Assembly (NCBI GenBank): GCA_036426205.1
Contig: CM071573.1
Span: 42,428,106 to 42,492,105, forward strand
Length of the DNA stretch: 64,000 bases
Reading direction: 5' to 3'
Source of the DNA: Ascaphus truei
Taxonomy: Eukaryota; Chordata; Amphibia; Anura; Ascaphidae
A program made the translations under genes and the position numbers. Shown piece after piece: positions 1 through 11,527 of this stretch (its first letter is position 1; each line of letters opens with the position of its first letter). The notes beneath the pieces were generated by a model that saw only the letters and a list, made by a program, of their open reading frames with translations, did not search any database and was not told the origin of the DNA.

Positions 1-749
1 TGTAGGCTTGGTCTGCTTTTCATACTGTTTATGGAAATATCACACACAGAAACATGTTATCAAGGGAGTTTATATTTGAAAACAGTTCAAATGATTTTCA
101 TTCTACTGTAATCATGCTGCGCGCTCATCACAGCTTTAGTCAAAGACGGCTTTACTTCATAGCATCTTTCCCCACCCCCTCACCCGCCCAAAGCCAAGGA
201 AAATGGCATTCTACAGTACAATACTTGATCTCCACACCTCCCCCGGCTATGGGGTTTAGCTGAGTCACATCACTCGGCGTAAACAAGCCTGGATTTTTTT
301 CTCATTGAGAGAGGGGGGATTAGGACAAACTATTTACTGTTATTATGCACACAGTACAATAAACTTGACCCCCCCCACCTTCCTGTAGTGCTATATCACC
401 TGTGAAAGAAAAAAAATGGCTGCAGGATTAGGAATTGAAGGCTTTGGCTGTGTAACACTATTGACAGGCACACAAAACGAATAAACTATAACTAACCGTA
501 CCTGTAAATTATAATTAATTATTATAAATAATAGGTAATACACACATGTCTAATACAAATAATACATGTACTGTATATAATATATACTGTAGAATGTGGA
601 GAGAGTAAGCGCATATATAAAATGGTTAACGTTCAATTACAGTACCTTTAATATAAAGCTAACATTGAAACAGGTTATTTTCAGTACCATACTTACCTGT
701 ACTATACTTACTGTACCTGTACTTACCTTACTACAGTACAGTACCTTAC

Positions 750-2045
750 TATATGCCGGTGGCCTGCCCATTACACTCTAAAAGTATGGGCAAAACGCTG
801 CCAATATAGTCTATATAATTGTTGCATTTTTGTACGGTGAATATGTCGTTCCAGAAACTCAATATTCCTTTTCTTAATTCCTCTTTGTTAGACGGCTTAG
901 AAACCTTTCTTATATGATCCTTTATCGCATGCCAGACCAATTCTATCAGGTTCAAATCTGGTGATCTGGAATGGGAGAGGGAAAAAATGGCAAATTAGTT
1001 GATCAGATAAAAACTGTTTAAAACAACGAGAAACAGTTACTGTACACTGGAACAGCTACTCCTGTGGTTTCTTAACCAGTTGATCCTGCTGGCAAGAATA
1101 TAGGCAACAGAGGCGGTATGTTTAGGGTCATTGTCCTGGAAAAACCGGTGACACCAGATGGGAAATCATGTCTAATGTATTGAGCAATACGGGTGACAAT
1201 CTGCTCTTGAAAAAATACTTCATCCATGATTCCTGGAACAAGAAAAGAAAAAACTATGAAAAAGATGAACATTATGGTACAGAATACACTACAGTTGTAC
1301 AGTGCATAAGGCTACAGCATGTGACTTTGTGCATTATTTTACCCTCAAAGATGATTATGGATCCTGGTCCACATCTAGAGATTGCACCCCACACATGCAT
1401 CTTCAGTGGGTGCTTGCGCCGCGGCTTCAGAGATAGCCGTCTTTTTTTGCGGGTTACAAAAGTGGCAAATCTCTCAAGAGCTAACATTGTCTCGTCAGAA
1501 AAGATGACATTCTTAAAAGTCTCACCACTTTTGATCCATTCCCGGGGTCCACTCTTTTTATCTTGTTGGCGTTCCTTATCATAGGATACGCTCTGTAATA
1601 GTGGTGTACCGAGTACCCGGAATTACCCGTTACCCGGCACATTTCCAGCTACCCGGACATTACCCGGACCCGGCAACTGAGAAGTGGTCTCGGCGCCGGG
1701 TAATGTCCAAAAGGAATGGTCCGTCTCCTGCTCCGGTCACGTGATTCCCCGGCAGCTCACACACACACTGTTTACCTGCTCCGGTGCTGTGGAAGTGATT
1801 CCTGCAGCTCCCCTGCCGGCTGGACACCTCCGATGCTGCCACCGCCACAGGACTGCTGCTGCTGGTCCTAGATGTCACCACCACCCTGCAGGTAAGTGCC
1901 AAACCGGGTAACCGGGTATCCGACTGGGTAGAACCTTTAATTTTGGCCGGGTACCCGTTACCTGTTTTTTTTTTTTTATAAATGAGGACCTGGTCCAACA
2001 CTACTCTGTAATGATAAGGAAGAAATTTACAGGGTCTGTACAGGC
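750..2045 (-). pseudogene. Tc1/mariner transposase remnant, interrupted by a hAT element
   Basis: On the minus strand, fragments in shifting frames read PLKMHVWGAISRCGPGSIII (1272-1487), then IMDEVFFQEQIVTRIAQYI and, near the end, NLIELVWHAIKDHIRK...KPSNKEELRKGI (749-955). The HVWGAIS and the LNLIELVWHxIKDHI blocks are characteristic of Tc1-type DDE transposases. Several frameshifts and stops make it inactive. The reading continues on both sides of the 1599-2003 hAT insertion (the downstream flank GTTCCTTATCATAGGATACG joins the TGATAAGG side), so the hAT element landed later. Confidence 0.8.
1599..2003. mobile_element. non-autonomous hAT element with 8-bp TSD
   Basis: The element is bounded by TAGTGGTGTACC on the left and GGTCCAACACTA on the right, imperfect inverted termini. 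It is flanked by the identical 8-bp duplication CTCTGTAA at 1591-1598 and 2004-2011. The 8-bp length and the T at position 2 / A at position 7 fit the Ac-type hAT consensus. The interior is GC-rich and full of ACCCGG/CCGGGTA words. No transposase is encoded. Confidence 0.85.
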
Positions 2046-3326
2046 AAACCACACTTTTAACTAAAGTACAGTACTGTATAACACTTTAGCTGTACTGTCC
2101 TAACTACTGCACTGTAATTACAGTACAGTATCAACCCTGTTGTGTCACTCTGCATACTATTGCAATATATTGTACATTATTACAGTAAGACACTTACGTT
2201 ACACGTCCATATTTCCATCCAATTTAATTAGGAACATCAGGACATGCATGCGCAGAAATGTGATGACGCATATATATGACACTCATTCGCGGAAAACAGA
2301 TTTTACATTCGGCAGAAGAGGCGGTGTTGTATTTTTGGCTAAGGAGCCTCGGAAAGGACTTCTTTCCCATGTATACTGTATGAACTCATAAGGTTAATCT
2401 TCAAATTACCATTAAACACACTTGAAGTACTGTACGGCAATAAAAGACAGGTTGAATTGCAATTAGATTTTTAAGACAACTCGCGATCGCCCACTTCAGT
2501 TTCTCGACGGTATTGCAGACAACGCTAAAATGCTATTTTCTGCACTTGATCAAAACACTTGTAATCTCACGTTTTAATGCAAGAATATTTCGAGAAATCA
2601 CGCACCATGATCCGGTAAGCAAAAGGAAACAACGCGTGAAATGTTCGAATAGGCCGCTGCATCTGTAATTCAATAAAATTGCAAAAGGTCTGGGAACCCT
2701 GGAACTCTAGGGGGAACAGGTGAACGGTTTATTTACTGTGTAGGGAGAGCTATATTTTTCCTCTTTCAGAGTTGGTTATTTTATGTGATAGCTGGAGCTG
2801 GGACTGTACGGCGTCATTGTTTTTTTTGTTTGTATTTTTGTATCTTTGTATTTTTTGGATTTTTGTGTCTTTTATGATACCGGTGTTAAATTGGTGGTAC
2901 CCCCCCCCCCCCCCTTTTCTCTTTTCTGTATCCCTTCCCTTTGTTTTTCAAAAAACTCAAAATAAAAAATAAGTTACAAAAAAAAAAAAACAATCTCAAA
3001 ATCTACTAACAAACTAATAATTTCACTTTTAAGGACCTCCCATGTATCAACAGGAATTATAGGTTTCTATTTCCTTTCCCAGAATCCCCTGCCTGTCTCA
3101 TCCGCTTTGTTTATTGGATGTCACCATAATACCATCGGACTGGCTTCAAAGCTTCATGTAACTCTATTCTGCTATGTTTTCCCTTCCCAGGTAGCAGGAA
3201 GGATGGAGGGTCTGGAGGAATGTGGAGTGATGTCCTTTCAAAAAGTAAGGAAAACCATTTTGTTTTAGTTGGAGGTGATTATACTTGTAAAACCTCCAAG
3301 TTGCAGTAGGTGGTAGCTACTGTATA
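2012..3326. other. intergenic, no gene recognised
   Basis: AT-rich sequence with recurrent GTACAGTAC/ACTGTA words (also at 600-780), a poly-C run at 2899-2914 and poly-A near 2978-2990. No coding potential seen. Confidence 0.6.
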
Positions 3327-3658
3327 CAGGCATACCCCGGTTTAAGGACACTCACTTTAAGTACACTCGCGAGTAAGGACATATTGCCTAATAGGCAAAC
3401 GGCAGCTCATGCATGCGCCTGTCAGCACGTCCTGAACAGCAATACCTGCTCCCTACCTGTACCGAAGCTGTGCGCAAGCGGGGAGACTATAGAGCCTGTT
3501 ACAAATGTGTTATTTACATCAGTTATGCATGTATATGATGATTGCAGTACAGTACATGCATCGATAAGTGGAAAAAAGGTACTGCTTCACTTTAAGTACA
3601 TTTTCGCTTTACATACATGCTCTGGACCCATTGCGTATGTTTATGCGGGGTATGCCTA
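3327..3658. mobile_element. Tigger/pogo-like MITE with TA target duplication
   Basis: Begins CAGGCATACCCCGG and ends CGGGGTATGCCTA, inverted termini of about 13 bp flanked by TA at 3325-3326 and 3659-3660. The CAGGCATACC terminus is typical of Tigger-type mariner elements. The sub-terminal TTTAAGTACACT motif recurs inverted near 3588. No transposase remains. Confidence 0.75.
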
Positions 3659-3894
3659 TATGCATAAACACAAATCTGTCGTGAGATGCTGTGTGCTGAG
3701 CTGATGTTTTCATCTCTAGCACATAATAAGAATCTCTAGCACATAACATTCGAGTCGCCCCAAAGACAATAGCCTTTGGTGGCAACTGAGGGGCAGCCAA
3801 AATGTGTCACTGTTTGCTGCCGCTCACTGCTACTACAGCTGCTCAATTATTGGGTTGGGTAAAATATTTCAAAGGCATAATGAAGCATTTCCAT

Positions 3895-4425
3895 CTACAC
3901 ACATTACTTGCTCTCACAGATCTACCTCTGCATAATCCCGCGTACTGCTTCCCAAATGCCCACTCCTTCACACATTACCTGCTCTCACAGCTCTACCTCC
4001 GCACACTCGCACTTACTGCTTTCCCAACACCAACTCCCTCACACATTCCCTGCTCCCATAGCTCTACCTGCACACTCCCACTTACTGCTTTCCCAACACC
4101 AACTCCCTCATACATTTCTGCACTCACATGTCTACCACCGCACAGTACTATTTACTTCTTCACCAACACCATCTCCCACATTACCTGCTCTCACATCTCT
4201 ACATCTGCACACTCCCACTTACTGCTTCCCCAATGCCAATTCCCTCACACATTACCTGCTCTCACAGCTCTACCGCCGCACACTTCCACTTACTGCTTCC
4301 CCAAAACCAACTCCTTCATACATTACCTGCTCTCACAGCTCTACCTCTGCACACTCCCCTGTATTTCTTCCCCAATACCAACTCCCTCAAATAACATACA
4401 GCTATCCAAAACACACCAACCATCT
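3895..4425. repeat. minisatellite, about 71-bp unit
   Basis: Seven tandem copies starting at each AGCTCTACCTCTGCACACTC word (about 3918, 3990, 4060, 4128, 4195, 4267, 4338), also containing ACTGCTTCCCCAA and CACATTACCTGCTCTCAC. The pyrimidine-rich strand keeps all three plus frames open; the resulting repetitive peptides are not genes. Confidence 0.9.
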
Positions 4426-4449
4426 CAACTCACTGTGCCTTATATTTCC

Positions 4450-5700
4450 ACTTGCCCTTCTACTGGTTTAGAGGAAAAAAGCAGGAGGGAGACAGGATGA
4501 TAGTTAGAGAAACAGATAGGGACAGGCTTGCTGTTTTACCAGAGCCGAGGGAGGAGTTGAAAATATGTGGGAGTGTATGGATTATAGTAGGAGCAAGAAG
4601 TTTGATGAGATGGGAGGGAATGGGGTTGAGAGGGCAAGTGGTAGAGGGAGAAGGTATCCGCAGCGACACATTCTCCTCAGTGACAGAGGAAAAAGTGCAG
4701 GAGAAGAGTTAGAAAGAGGTGTAGGGTGGGAGGAAGATAGAGAGGGGATGTGTTGACACATGGAATTCACCTGTTCCTTGAAATAGTTAGCAAAGTCCTC
4801 AGTTGAAATAGAAGAAAAACAGGTAACAAAGTAGAGTAGAGTCAAACATAAAGGAGTCTGCGTGGGTTAGACTTGTGAGTGTTGATTAGTGAAGAAAAGT
4901 AGGTTTGTTTAGCCTGGTAGAGGCCAAAGTTGAAACAGGATAAGATACATTTGAAGGAAGTGAGAGAGTATGAGATTTCCTCCAGAGATGTTCAGAGGAT
5001 CAAGTGCAGTAACGCAGCATGCATAGGCTTGCCAGACAGCTTCTCCAAAAATACTGAACACAATGGTGAAAGGTGCGATGCACTCGAGACACACACACAC
5101 CCCTCTCATATCTCCACACACCATACTGTTTGCTCTTCTCCTTGGCTCCACCCCCAGGCTCCTGCCACCACCTTCTGATTGGCTGCTGCTGGGTAATGCT
5201 GCCAATGAGGATAGAAGAAGCTGCCCAGCCCCCTAGAAACAGTCATCATCTCTCCCTGCTCAGGGAAATCCCATGGCCCCCCAAGCCGGTCAGGTCAGTA
5301 TGTCCAGAGAGATAATATCGGACAAATACATGTCCAGTATAACCTCTAACTTTTTACTGCACAGTGTCCAAATACAGGACAGTCCGGTTAAAAACTGGAC
5401 ACCTGGCAAGCCTAAGCATGCATGCTGCCGTTTAGCCTGGGTCTGGGGTTAGAAGGGCGAAAACAGCAGAGACAAGGAGGGACATTTAGATCAAAAGAGG
5501 AGAATAGGGCAGAGTTGTAGTCCCTGACCAGGTTGTCAGAGTCTGGAGCAGAGCAGAATGAAGATAAGGAGGAGTGCAAAGTGGAATCAAAAGCTGGTAA
5601 GTTAATAGAAGCATATGAAACAAATTCACAGGTGATAAAAGCACCTGACATAAAAACCAGACATAAAAACCTAACCCTAAGAGAAACAAACCTCTATACC
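4450..5700 (-). mobile_element. L2/CR1-type LINE fragment, minus strand, split by a hAT element
   Basis: Minus-strand reading from 5650 gives INLPAFDSTLHSSLSSFC and DNLVRDYNSALFSSFDLNVP, the segment after the endonuclease. After the insertion at 5024-5414 it continues to ISTEDFANYFKEQVNS (near 4790). The plus-strand LINE at 9185-13160 shows the same blocks (INLPAFESTLRSSLSS, ITPQDFADYFKEKVES), so both belong to one family. Frameshifts and stops throughout. Confidence 0.8.
5024..5414. mobile_element. non-autonomous hAT-like element with 8-bp TSD
   Basis: Termini TAGGCTTGCCAG...CTGGCAAGCCTA form a perfect 12-bp inverted repeat. The direct duplication AGCATGCA occurs at 5016-5023 and 5415-5422. 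It carries an AC-rich tract and a GTCCAGTATAACC segment, and no coding capacity. It interrupts the minus-strand LINE. Confidence 0.85.
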
Positions 5701-5714
5701 ATTGGTGGGCAACA

Positions 5715-6060
5715 GGCAGCCTAGGAGCCTCATGTGGCCCTTGGGGGCTTCACCTGTGGACCCCCACTGCATGCCACCCAAGCAGCCCACTCTCCCTGTC
5801 TACCCCTAGGGTAGAGAGAACCTGGATGTTGCTGCCGTGGATCTGAGCTTCTCCCTGCTCCTATAGCTGCTTAATGAGACTGCGCTGATAAATACTTGTC
5901 CTCTTCTCTAGTCACTACTCTAGTCACTACTTCCCAGTATAAGGAGAGCAGCGGGACAGTATTCATTAGCACGCCGGCATCAAGCAGCTGACTGGAGGGG
6001 ACAGGGAGAGGCTCCTACCCACGGCTGCCTGTGGGAAATGCTCTAGCTGTATTTAAGGTC
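5715..6060. mobile_element. probable hAT-like repeat fragment
   Basis: Starts TGGTGGGCAACAGGCAGCCT...CATGTGGCCCTTGG, the wording of hAT non-autonomous ends in vertebrates; GC-rich compared with its surroundings. The right end is not defined. Confidence 0.4.
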
Positions 6061-7229
6061 TCCATTATATCATGTTGCATACCAGTGAATTTTCCTGATT
6101 TATACATGCAAAGTCATTCCAGAAGGAGAGTTAAAAAGTCTTGTGAAACTGAAATCTCTTTTCAAGAGCAAACTGTTTCATAACGGGATGTAATTAGGGG
6201 AGTCAGACAGTCAATATTTTGTAGGCACAAATTTCAATTGTGCCCATTTGTAGTGAAACCCTAATGCCACCACATGAAGCTCCCCCCCCCCCAATCCAGT
6301 ATCATGTGTGATGGTAAGATCACTCAGTACTAAAGGCTTTTCTACTCATTGATCTTACCATAGAATACATATTTTTTGTACTGGGTGAGCTTCCCGTAGC
6401 AGAAGCACATCTTATGGTTACACAATAATTTGTGTGTCATAATCACAGTTTCTTCTTATTTATCTATCTTGGAAGAGAAGATGAAAGTCTGATTCAGCCA
6501 TAGTGGGATTTTATCTTCTGGACCTCCGATTTGCACAGATGTTTCCGTCTGACATCTAAGAAAAAGCAAATCTATTTATTGGAGCAATAATATTATTTTA
6601 ACACCTATAACCTTACAACAACAAAATGCCAGTAATTTTACATGTTCAAGCTTCCCCTTCACTTTGTGTGTCAGTAATTTCTGCTTGAATTCAACCAAAC
6701 CCAGGAGCCTGCATTAAAATAAATGTGCCAGTCTTTTTACAGAATACGCATCAAGTTTAAAGTATCCTCGGTATCCGACGGTCTGTTTTCCGTCGACTGG
6801 CTTATCCGACACTACATATCTGCAGGATGCATTATCCAACATCTGAACCACTTATCCGACTCTCACCGCCGCGGATTAACATGGACCCACAATCCGACGG
6901 TCCGTTATCCGACGGCGGTTTGCGGGACACATTACGGCGGATAACCGAAGACCGCCTGTATTCACTTTTGGTGTTCAGTGCTTTGTGAGAGACAGGACAG
7001 TGAAGGCGACAAGAGAACAGTTTTGGCCACTCCGACACTGGCGTCAGGGTGATTTCAGTTTTGCATCCTATGACTTATGTAAATAAAATTAAAATCCCAA
7101 TAATTTTTCATATCTTCCTCAAAAATATGGGGCATGAAAGGAATTAAATGCATGTTGGTAACTTCTCATCTGTTTTTGCCTGTTATTATCATTTATTATT
7201 ATCATTTATTTATAACGTGTCAGCATATT
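6061..7229. other. intergenic with a Tigger-like remnant
   Basis: Mostly AT-rich unique sequence. From about 6762 to 6958 the words TATCCGACGG and GTTATCCGACGGCGG recur in both orientations, resembling the termini of mariner/Tigger elements (ending GGATAACCGAAGACCGCCTG). No gene seen. Confidence 0.45.
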
Positions 7230-8345
7230 CTGCTCTAAACTCCTTCAACGTCTTATATTCTCTTGCGTGCTTCATTTTCTCATATCCTATTCTCTACTAG
7301 ACCCTTAACAATCAGCCTTCCGAACTGCTCACTCCACTGAAACAGCCCTCACTAAAATAACTATTGACCTATATCTGCCAAAGACAAAGGTAATTACACT
7401 CTGCTCATATTACTCAACCGCTCTGCTGCCTTTAATACTGTGGACCACCCTCTTCTCCGTGACATTCTCCATACTCTTGGTATCTGTAACAGAGCTCTAC
7501 CCTAGATTTCCTCTTACCTCTCCCATCGTACTTTCAGTGTCTCGTTTGCTAACACTTCCTCCTCTATTGATCTTTCTGTGGGGTTACCCCAGGTGTCTGT
7601 CTTGGGACTTCTCTTTACACACTCTCTTAAGTGACCTTATCACATCTTTAGGGTTCAAATATCATCTCTATGCTGATGACACTTAAATTTACCTTTCAAC
7701 CCTTGACCTTACACCTGTTGTACAGACCAAAGTCTCTGAATGTCTCTCCGCAATATCAACCTGGATGGCCCTCTGCCAACTAAAACTTGACATGTCCAAG
7801 ACGGACCTCCTCATACTTCCTCCCAGACCTGGCCCTACTGCCCCCTTCTACATTACTGTTGGCAGGGCAGTCATACACCTTCCTGCCTCTCACCTGTCTC
7901 CCTTATAATCAATCCTAAATGCTGCTGCTAGAAACACTTTACTCTCTCTTAAATCTGTCGCGTGTCTCTCCTGCTGAAATCCCTCTCCTGGCTTTCTATC
8001 AAATCCCATATTACTCACAAAATTGTCCTCCTTTTAAGGCTATAGACTCTTCTGCCCCTCCTTATATCTCAGCCCTAATTTCTTGCTATAAACCTGTCTG
8101 GCTCTTATGTTTTGCTCAAGGATATCTTCTGTCTACCCCTTTTGTGTCTAGAGCCCTCTCCCACCTAAAACCTTTCTCACTGACTACCTCTGGAATGCCC
8201 TTTCCCTCAATACCCGAATAGCACCCTCTCAATCCACATTTAAGACCCATCATAAAACACACATCTTTAACGAAGCATATGAGTAGCTCTATTGCTGATA
8301 CTGCACATCTCATACATCGACCCTGACCCCTTGCAGACGCACATG
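7230..8345 (+). mobile_element. L2/CR1-type LINE, reverse-transcriptase and 3' part, decayed
   Basis: Translation in shifting frames gives HSTETAL-like text, SAAFNTVDHPLLRDILHTLG, then YLSHRTFSVSFANTSSSIDL, SVGLPQ and KYHLYADDT: reverse-transcriptase core blocks with the YADD active site. The thumb/C-terminal region follows (LWNALPS-like, near 8190-8280). Stops and frameshifts mean no activity. A GTAT microsatellite adjoins the 3' end. Confidence 0.85.
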
Positions 8346-8383
8346 TATGTATGTATGTATGTATGTATGTATGTATGTATGTG
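8343..8383. repeat. (GTAT)n microsatellite
   Basis: Ten consecutive GTAT units directly after the LINE 3' end; possibly grown from the element's tail. Confidence 0.9.
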
Positions 8384-8504
8384 TCTTTATTTATATATAG
8401 CGAAAAAAGGGGGGATGTCTGCTGCACACAATATAATCAATACACATACATAATTACCGGTGCACTTGTGTTGAAAGATATCCTGCTGGAAATCCAAGTA
8501 GTAT

Positions 8505-8805
8505 ACCTAAACAAGAATATCACAAGGCACTGCTGATTTTTCTAATGCTGTTTAATGGGCCAAAGCTTAGCGACGTTTTGATTCTTGTGGCATCTCATTA
8601 GTTCAAAGCAGGCGAGTTGCAGAAAAGGTGACTGAGCTTCACTGCACTATTGAAGCAGCAGATACAATGAGGAATTTCAGTAAGCCATTTCAAATGAGCC
8701 ACTCACCACTTGAAAAAGACCACTCTGGTCAAAACGTCGTTAAGTTTTGGCTCATTAAACAGCATTAGAAAAATCAGCGGTGCCTTGTGATATTCTTGTT
8801 TAGGT
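8505..8805. mobile_element. foldback MITE
   Basis: Long imperfect inverted repeat: left arm ACCTAAACAAGAATATCACA...GCGACGTTTT (8505-8580) and right arm AAAACGTCGTTAAG...TGTGATATTCTTGTTTAGGT (8731-8805). The arms are about 75 bp around a 150-bp centre. No coding capacity. Confidence 0.8.
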
Positions 8806-8975
8806 TTATTTATATAGCGCCATTAATATAAATAGCGCTTCACAGTAGTACTACACATGACAATCAAATAAATAACAAATAATACATAAAACAGAACATG
8901 GAAAGAAGAGCTTCAGACATAAAAGTAACATTTAGGAAGAGGGGTCCCTGCTCCGAATAGCTTACAATCTAATTG
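8806..8975 (-). mobile_element. SINE/LINE 3' tail, amphibian type
   Basis: The minus strand reads GATTGTAAGCTATTCGGAGC...GGGACCCC...GTCTGAAGC and ends GCGCTATTTATATTAATGGCGCTATATAAATAA. This wording is a familiar interspersed repeat tail in frog genomes (from memory, not checked). It supports the amphibian assignment. Confidence 0.6.
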
Positions 8976-9978
8976 CACTTTAATGTCCCTCACATGTGCT
9001 AATTAAGTTGGTTGGACCAGTCAGGTGACATTTTAGAAGTATATAAGTAAGCACACAGCAGCCTTGCTGTCTGCAGCCATGTTTGAAGTAGCCAGGTTAA
9101 AGTAGAATGTTAGTGCTGATATTTAAAAGGAAGTTCAAAAGGAGAGAACAAGTGGACAACACCAACTGGTCCTGATTCCTGCATTTGATCTACGCTGGAA
9201 AGGAGGATATTATCTATTCCAGACTGCACACCTCAGCACTTAGCTATTGCTGTGATGCTGCCTTTACTATTCATATTTGCTATGGCCTCACTTGTTTTCA
9301 AATGATGCTTCTTTCTACCAGCCTGATGTCTCCAACTTTATTCATATATCTCCATCTCTCCTTTCTTTGCCACTTCTCAACTCACATGAACTACTTTCAT
9401 ACCTGCGCCCTTTGTCACTACACAACTATACTCCCTGCACTAAAACACACCCCTACAAAACATCCTCACACATTCTCTTTCTATCCATACTTCCACTCCT
9501 TGCTTCTGGGGATATCTCACCCAATCCTGGTCCCTGCCTTATTTCTACTTGCTCTCATCCTCGGCTGCCAAATGCAACTTCTACTCCTTCTGGTGTCATT
9601 CCCTCAAACCTCATACCAATCCCCTGCAAACCCTCCCTCCTCTCTCCCTTTCTCCTGTGCCCTTTGGAATGCTCGCTCCCTTTCTAACAAGTGCCTCTCT
9701 GTCCATGACTTCTTTCTCTCTCACTCTCTGCTCCTATTTGCTATAACTGAGACTTGGCTCACTCAGTCTGACTCTGCTCTGGAAGCTGCCCTCTCTTATG
9801 GTGGTCTTTCTTTCTCCCACACTCTGCGCCCTGGTGGCAGGGGTGGAGGCGTTGGGCTCCTCCTCTCCTCTCTCTGCCATTACCGAACCCTTCCTATTCC
9901 CCCATCTCTTGCTTTTCCCTCCTTTGAGACTCACACTGTCCAGATCTTCTCTCCTCTTCCTGTTCACGTGGCGGTCAT

Positions 9979-11012
9979 TGTAGAGGGAGAGTGGGTTGGC
10001 TCGGTATTAAAGGGGTTGCACCCCATATGGCCACCCCCTGACCTCGCCAGGGAGGCAAGGGGTTAACTGGACTGCGGTCCAGGAATGTGGTTTACACCTT
10101 GTCATGAAAAATGTATGTTCCCCTGTTCCCATGTTTCATTATAATCCTGTATTTTAATGTTTTAAAGTGCATTTCTGTATCTCCAGTTCTGGAGGTTGCA
10201 GAGAGTTGATATTTGGCCAATGTGTGGAGTCACTGTAGGCATTAAGAACTGGCAAATTTCGACCCACTGAGCCCACCAGAATGGAACTTATTAATATGTG
10301 TAGATATTAAAGTATATATGTATGGTATTTTGGATCTGCTCTGAAAATGCAGACCATCTGCTATGCTAATAGGTCATGAAGGGCAGCCGGCTGATTGAGC
10401 CTAAGCACTGTGATCAAAAGTTAACTGCCCGGATTGTTTACACTAAGTACTAATCAACAGACCAAGTACTAATCAACAGACTCTGCCACTCTAATTGTTA
10501 CCTGAGGGTGGAGAATCATCAAACTGGAGTGGTTTGTAAGTGTTATGTCTACACCTACAAACAATGCAGATACTTCATTTGGTAAACTGGTCGTCGCCCC
10601 TGATTTAATTATGGGGCTACCCATAGAGTCCCAGTACACATGGGCTAATTAGCTGGGGGGCATGGGTTAATCTGTGTCTCCACGTTAGGGATTGGATACA
10701 GATAATTGTTCACCAATAGTCTGTATTCAATGTTAAGAATAGGGTTACACAGGTATATAAACTATGTCAACCCTACAGTTTTTAGTTGTGCTTCTGATTC
10801 CACCTGGAATGTCACCGTATTGCTGGAGAATTGCTAGCTGATACTTCTCCATCCCCCAACCCTAAGTAAGTGTTACCTTCTTGTCTGTTAATTGTACTAT
10901 ATTGCTGTGTTCACCTTTTTAAGGAATAAATATATTTTATTATATCTAAGCTTCGTTCAGTTCAACCCAGATATTTGGTGTTCATTATATCTTGTCATAA
11001 GCTACCGTGACA
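9979..11012. mobile_element. solo LTR with 5-bp TSD
   Basis: A 1034-bp insertion that begins TGTAGAGG and ends CCGTGACA (TG...CA ends), flanked by GTCAT at 9974-9978 and 11013-11017. On the plus strand it carries a TATA-like TATATAAAC near 10754 and an AATAAA near 10925, as expected of promoter and polyadenylation signals in an LTR. No internal retroviral sequence remains, so it arose by LTR-LTR recombination. Family (Gypsy-like or endogenous retrovirus) cannot be decided by eye. Confidence 0.8.
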
Positions 11013-11527
11013 GTCATCTATTGCCCACCTTCCTCTACTCATTCCCCTTCTGCCTTTCTCTCTCACTTTGAATCCTGGCTCTCTTTCTCTCCTCACTCTC
11101 CTTTTCTTCTCATTAGGCACTTCAACTGCCACATTGATGACCCCTCTCCCCCCTGGGCTGCCCGCTTTCTCTCTCTACCCTATTCTTTTGGCCTTGAACA
11201 GTGGACTGAAGCCAGCACCCACAAGCATGAACACTATCTAGATCTGGTTTTCACTAAAACCTTTTCTGATTTTTCCATTTCCCCCTTTCCTCTCTCTGAC
11301 ATCACCTCATCTCATTTTCTCTCTCGCTTCTCCCCTTCTCCATCTCCATCTACCCTTCATTTCTACAGAAACCTGCGCTCTATTAACCTACCAGCCTTTG
11401 AGTCCACTTTACGCTCCTCTCTCTCCTCTGTTTTGGTCCAGACACTGACAACCTGGTCAGGAACTACAACTCTGCCTCTCTTGATCTGCATGCCCCGCTT
11501 TCTCTCTGCTGTCCTCGCCTTTCTAAA

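Noticed and set aside
3802..4500. 232- and 187-codon overlapping open frames
   Set aside because: They read the 71-bp pyrimidine-rich minisatellite; overlapping frames repeat the same words.
9185..10066. 293-codon plus-strand open frame as a host gene
   Set aside because: It contains LINE endonuclease blocks and runs into a solo LTR.
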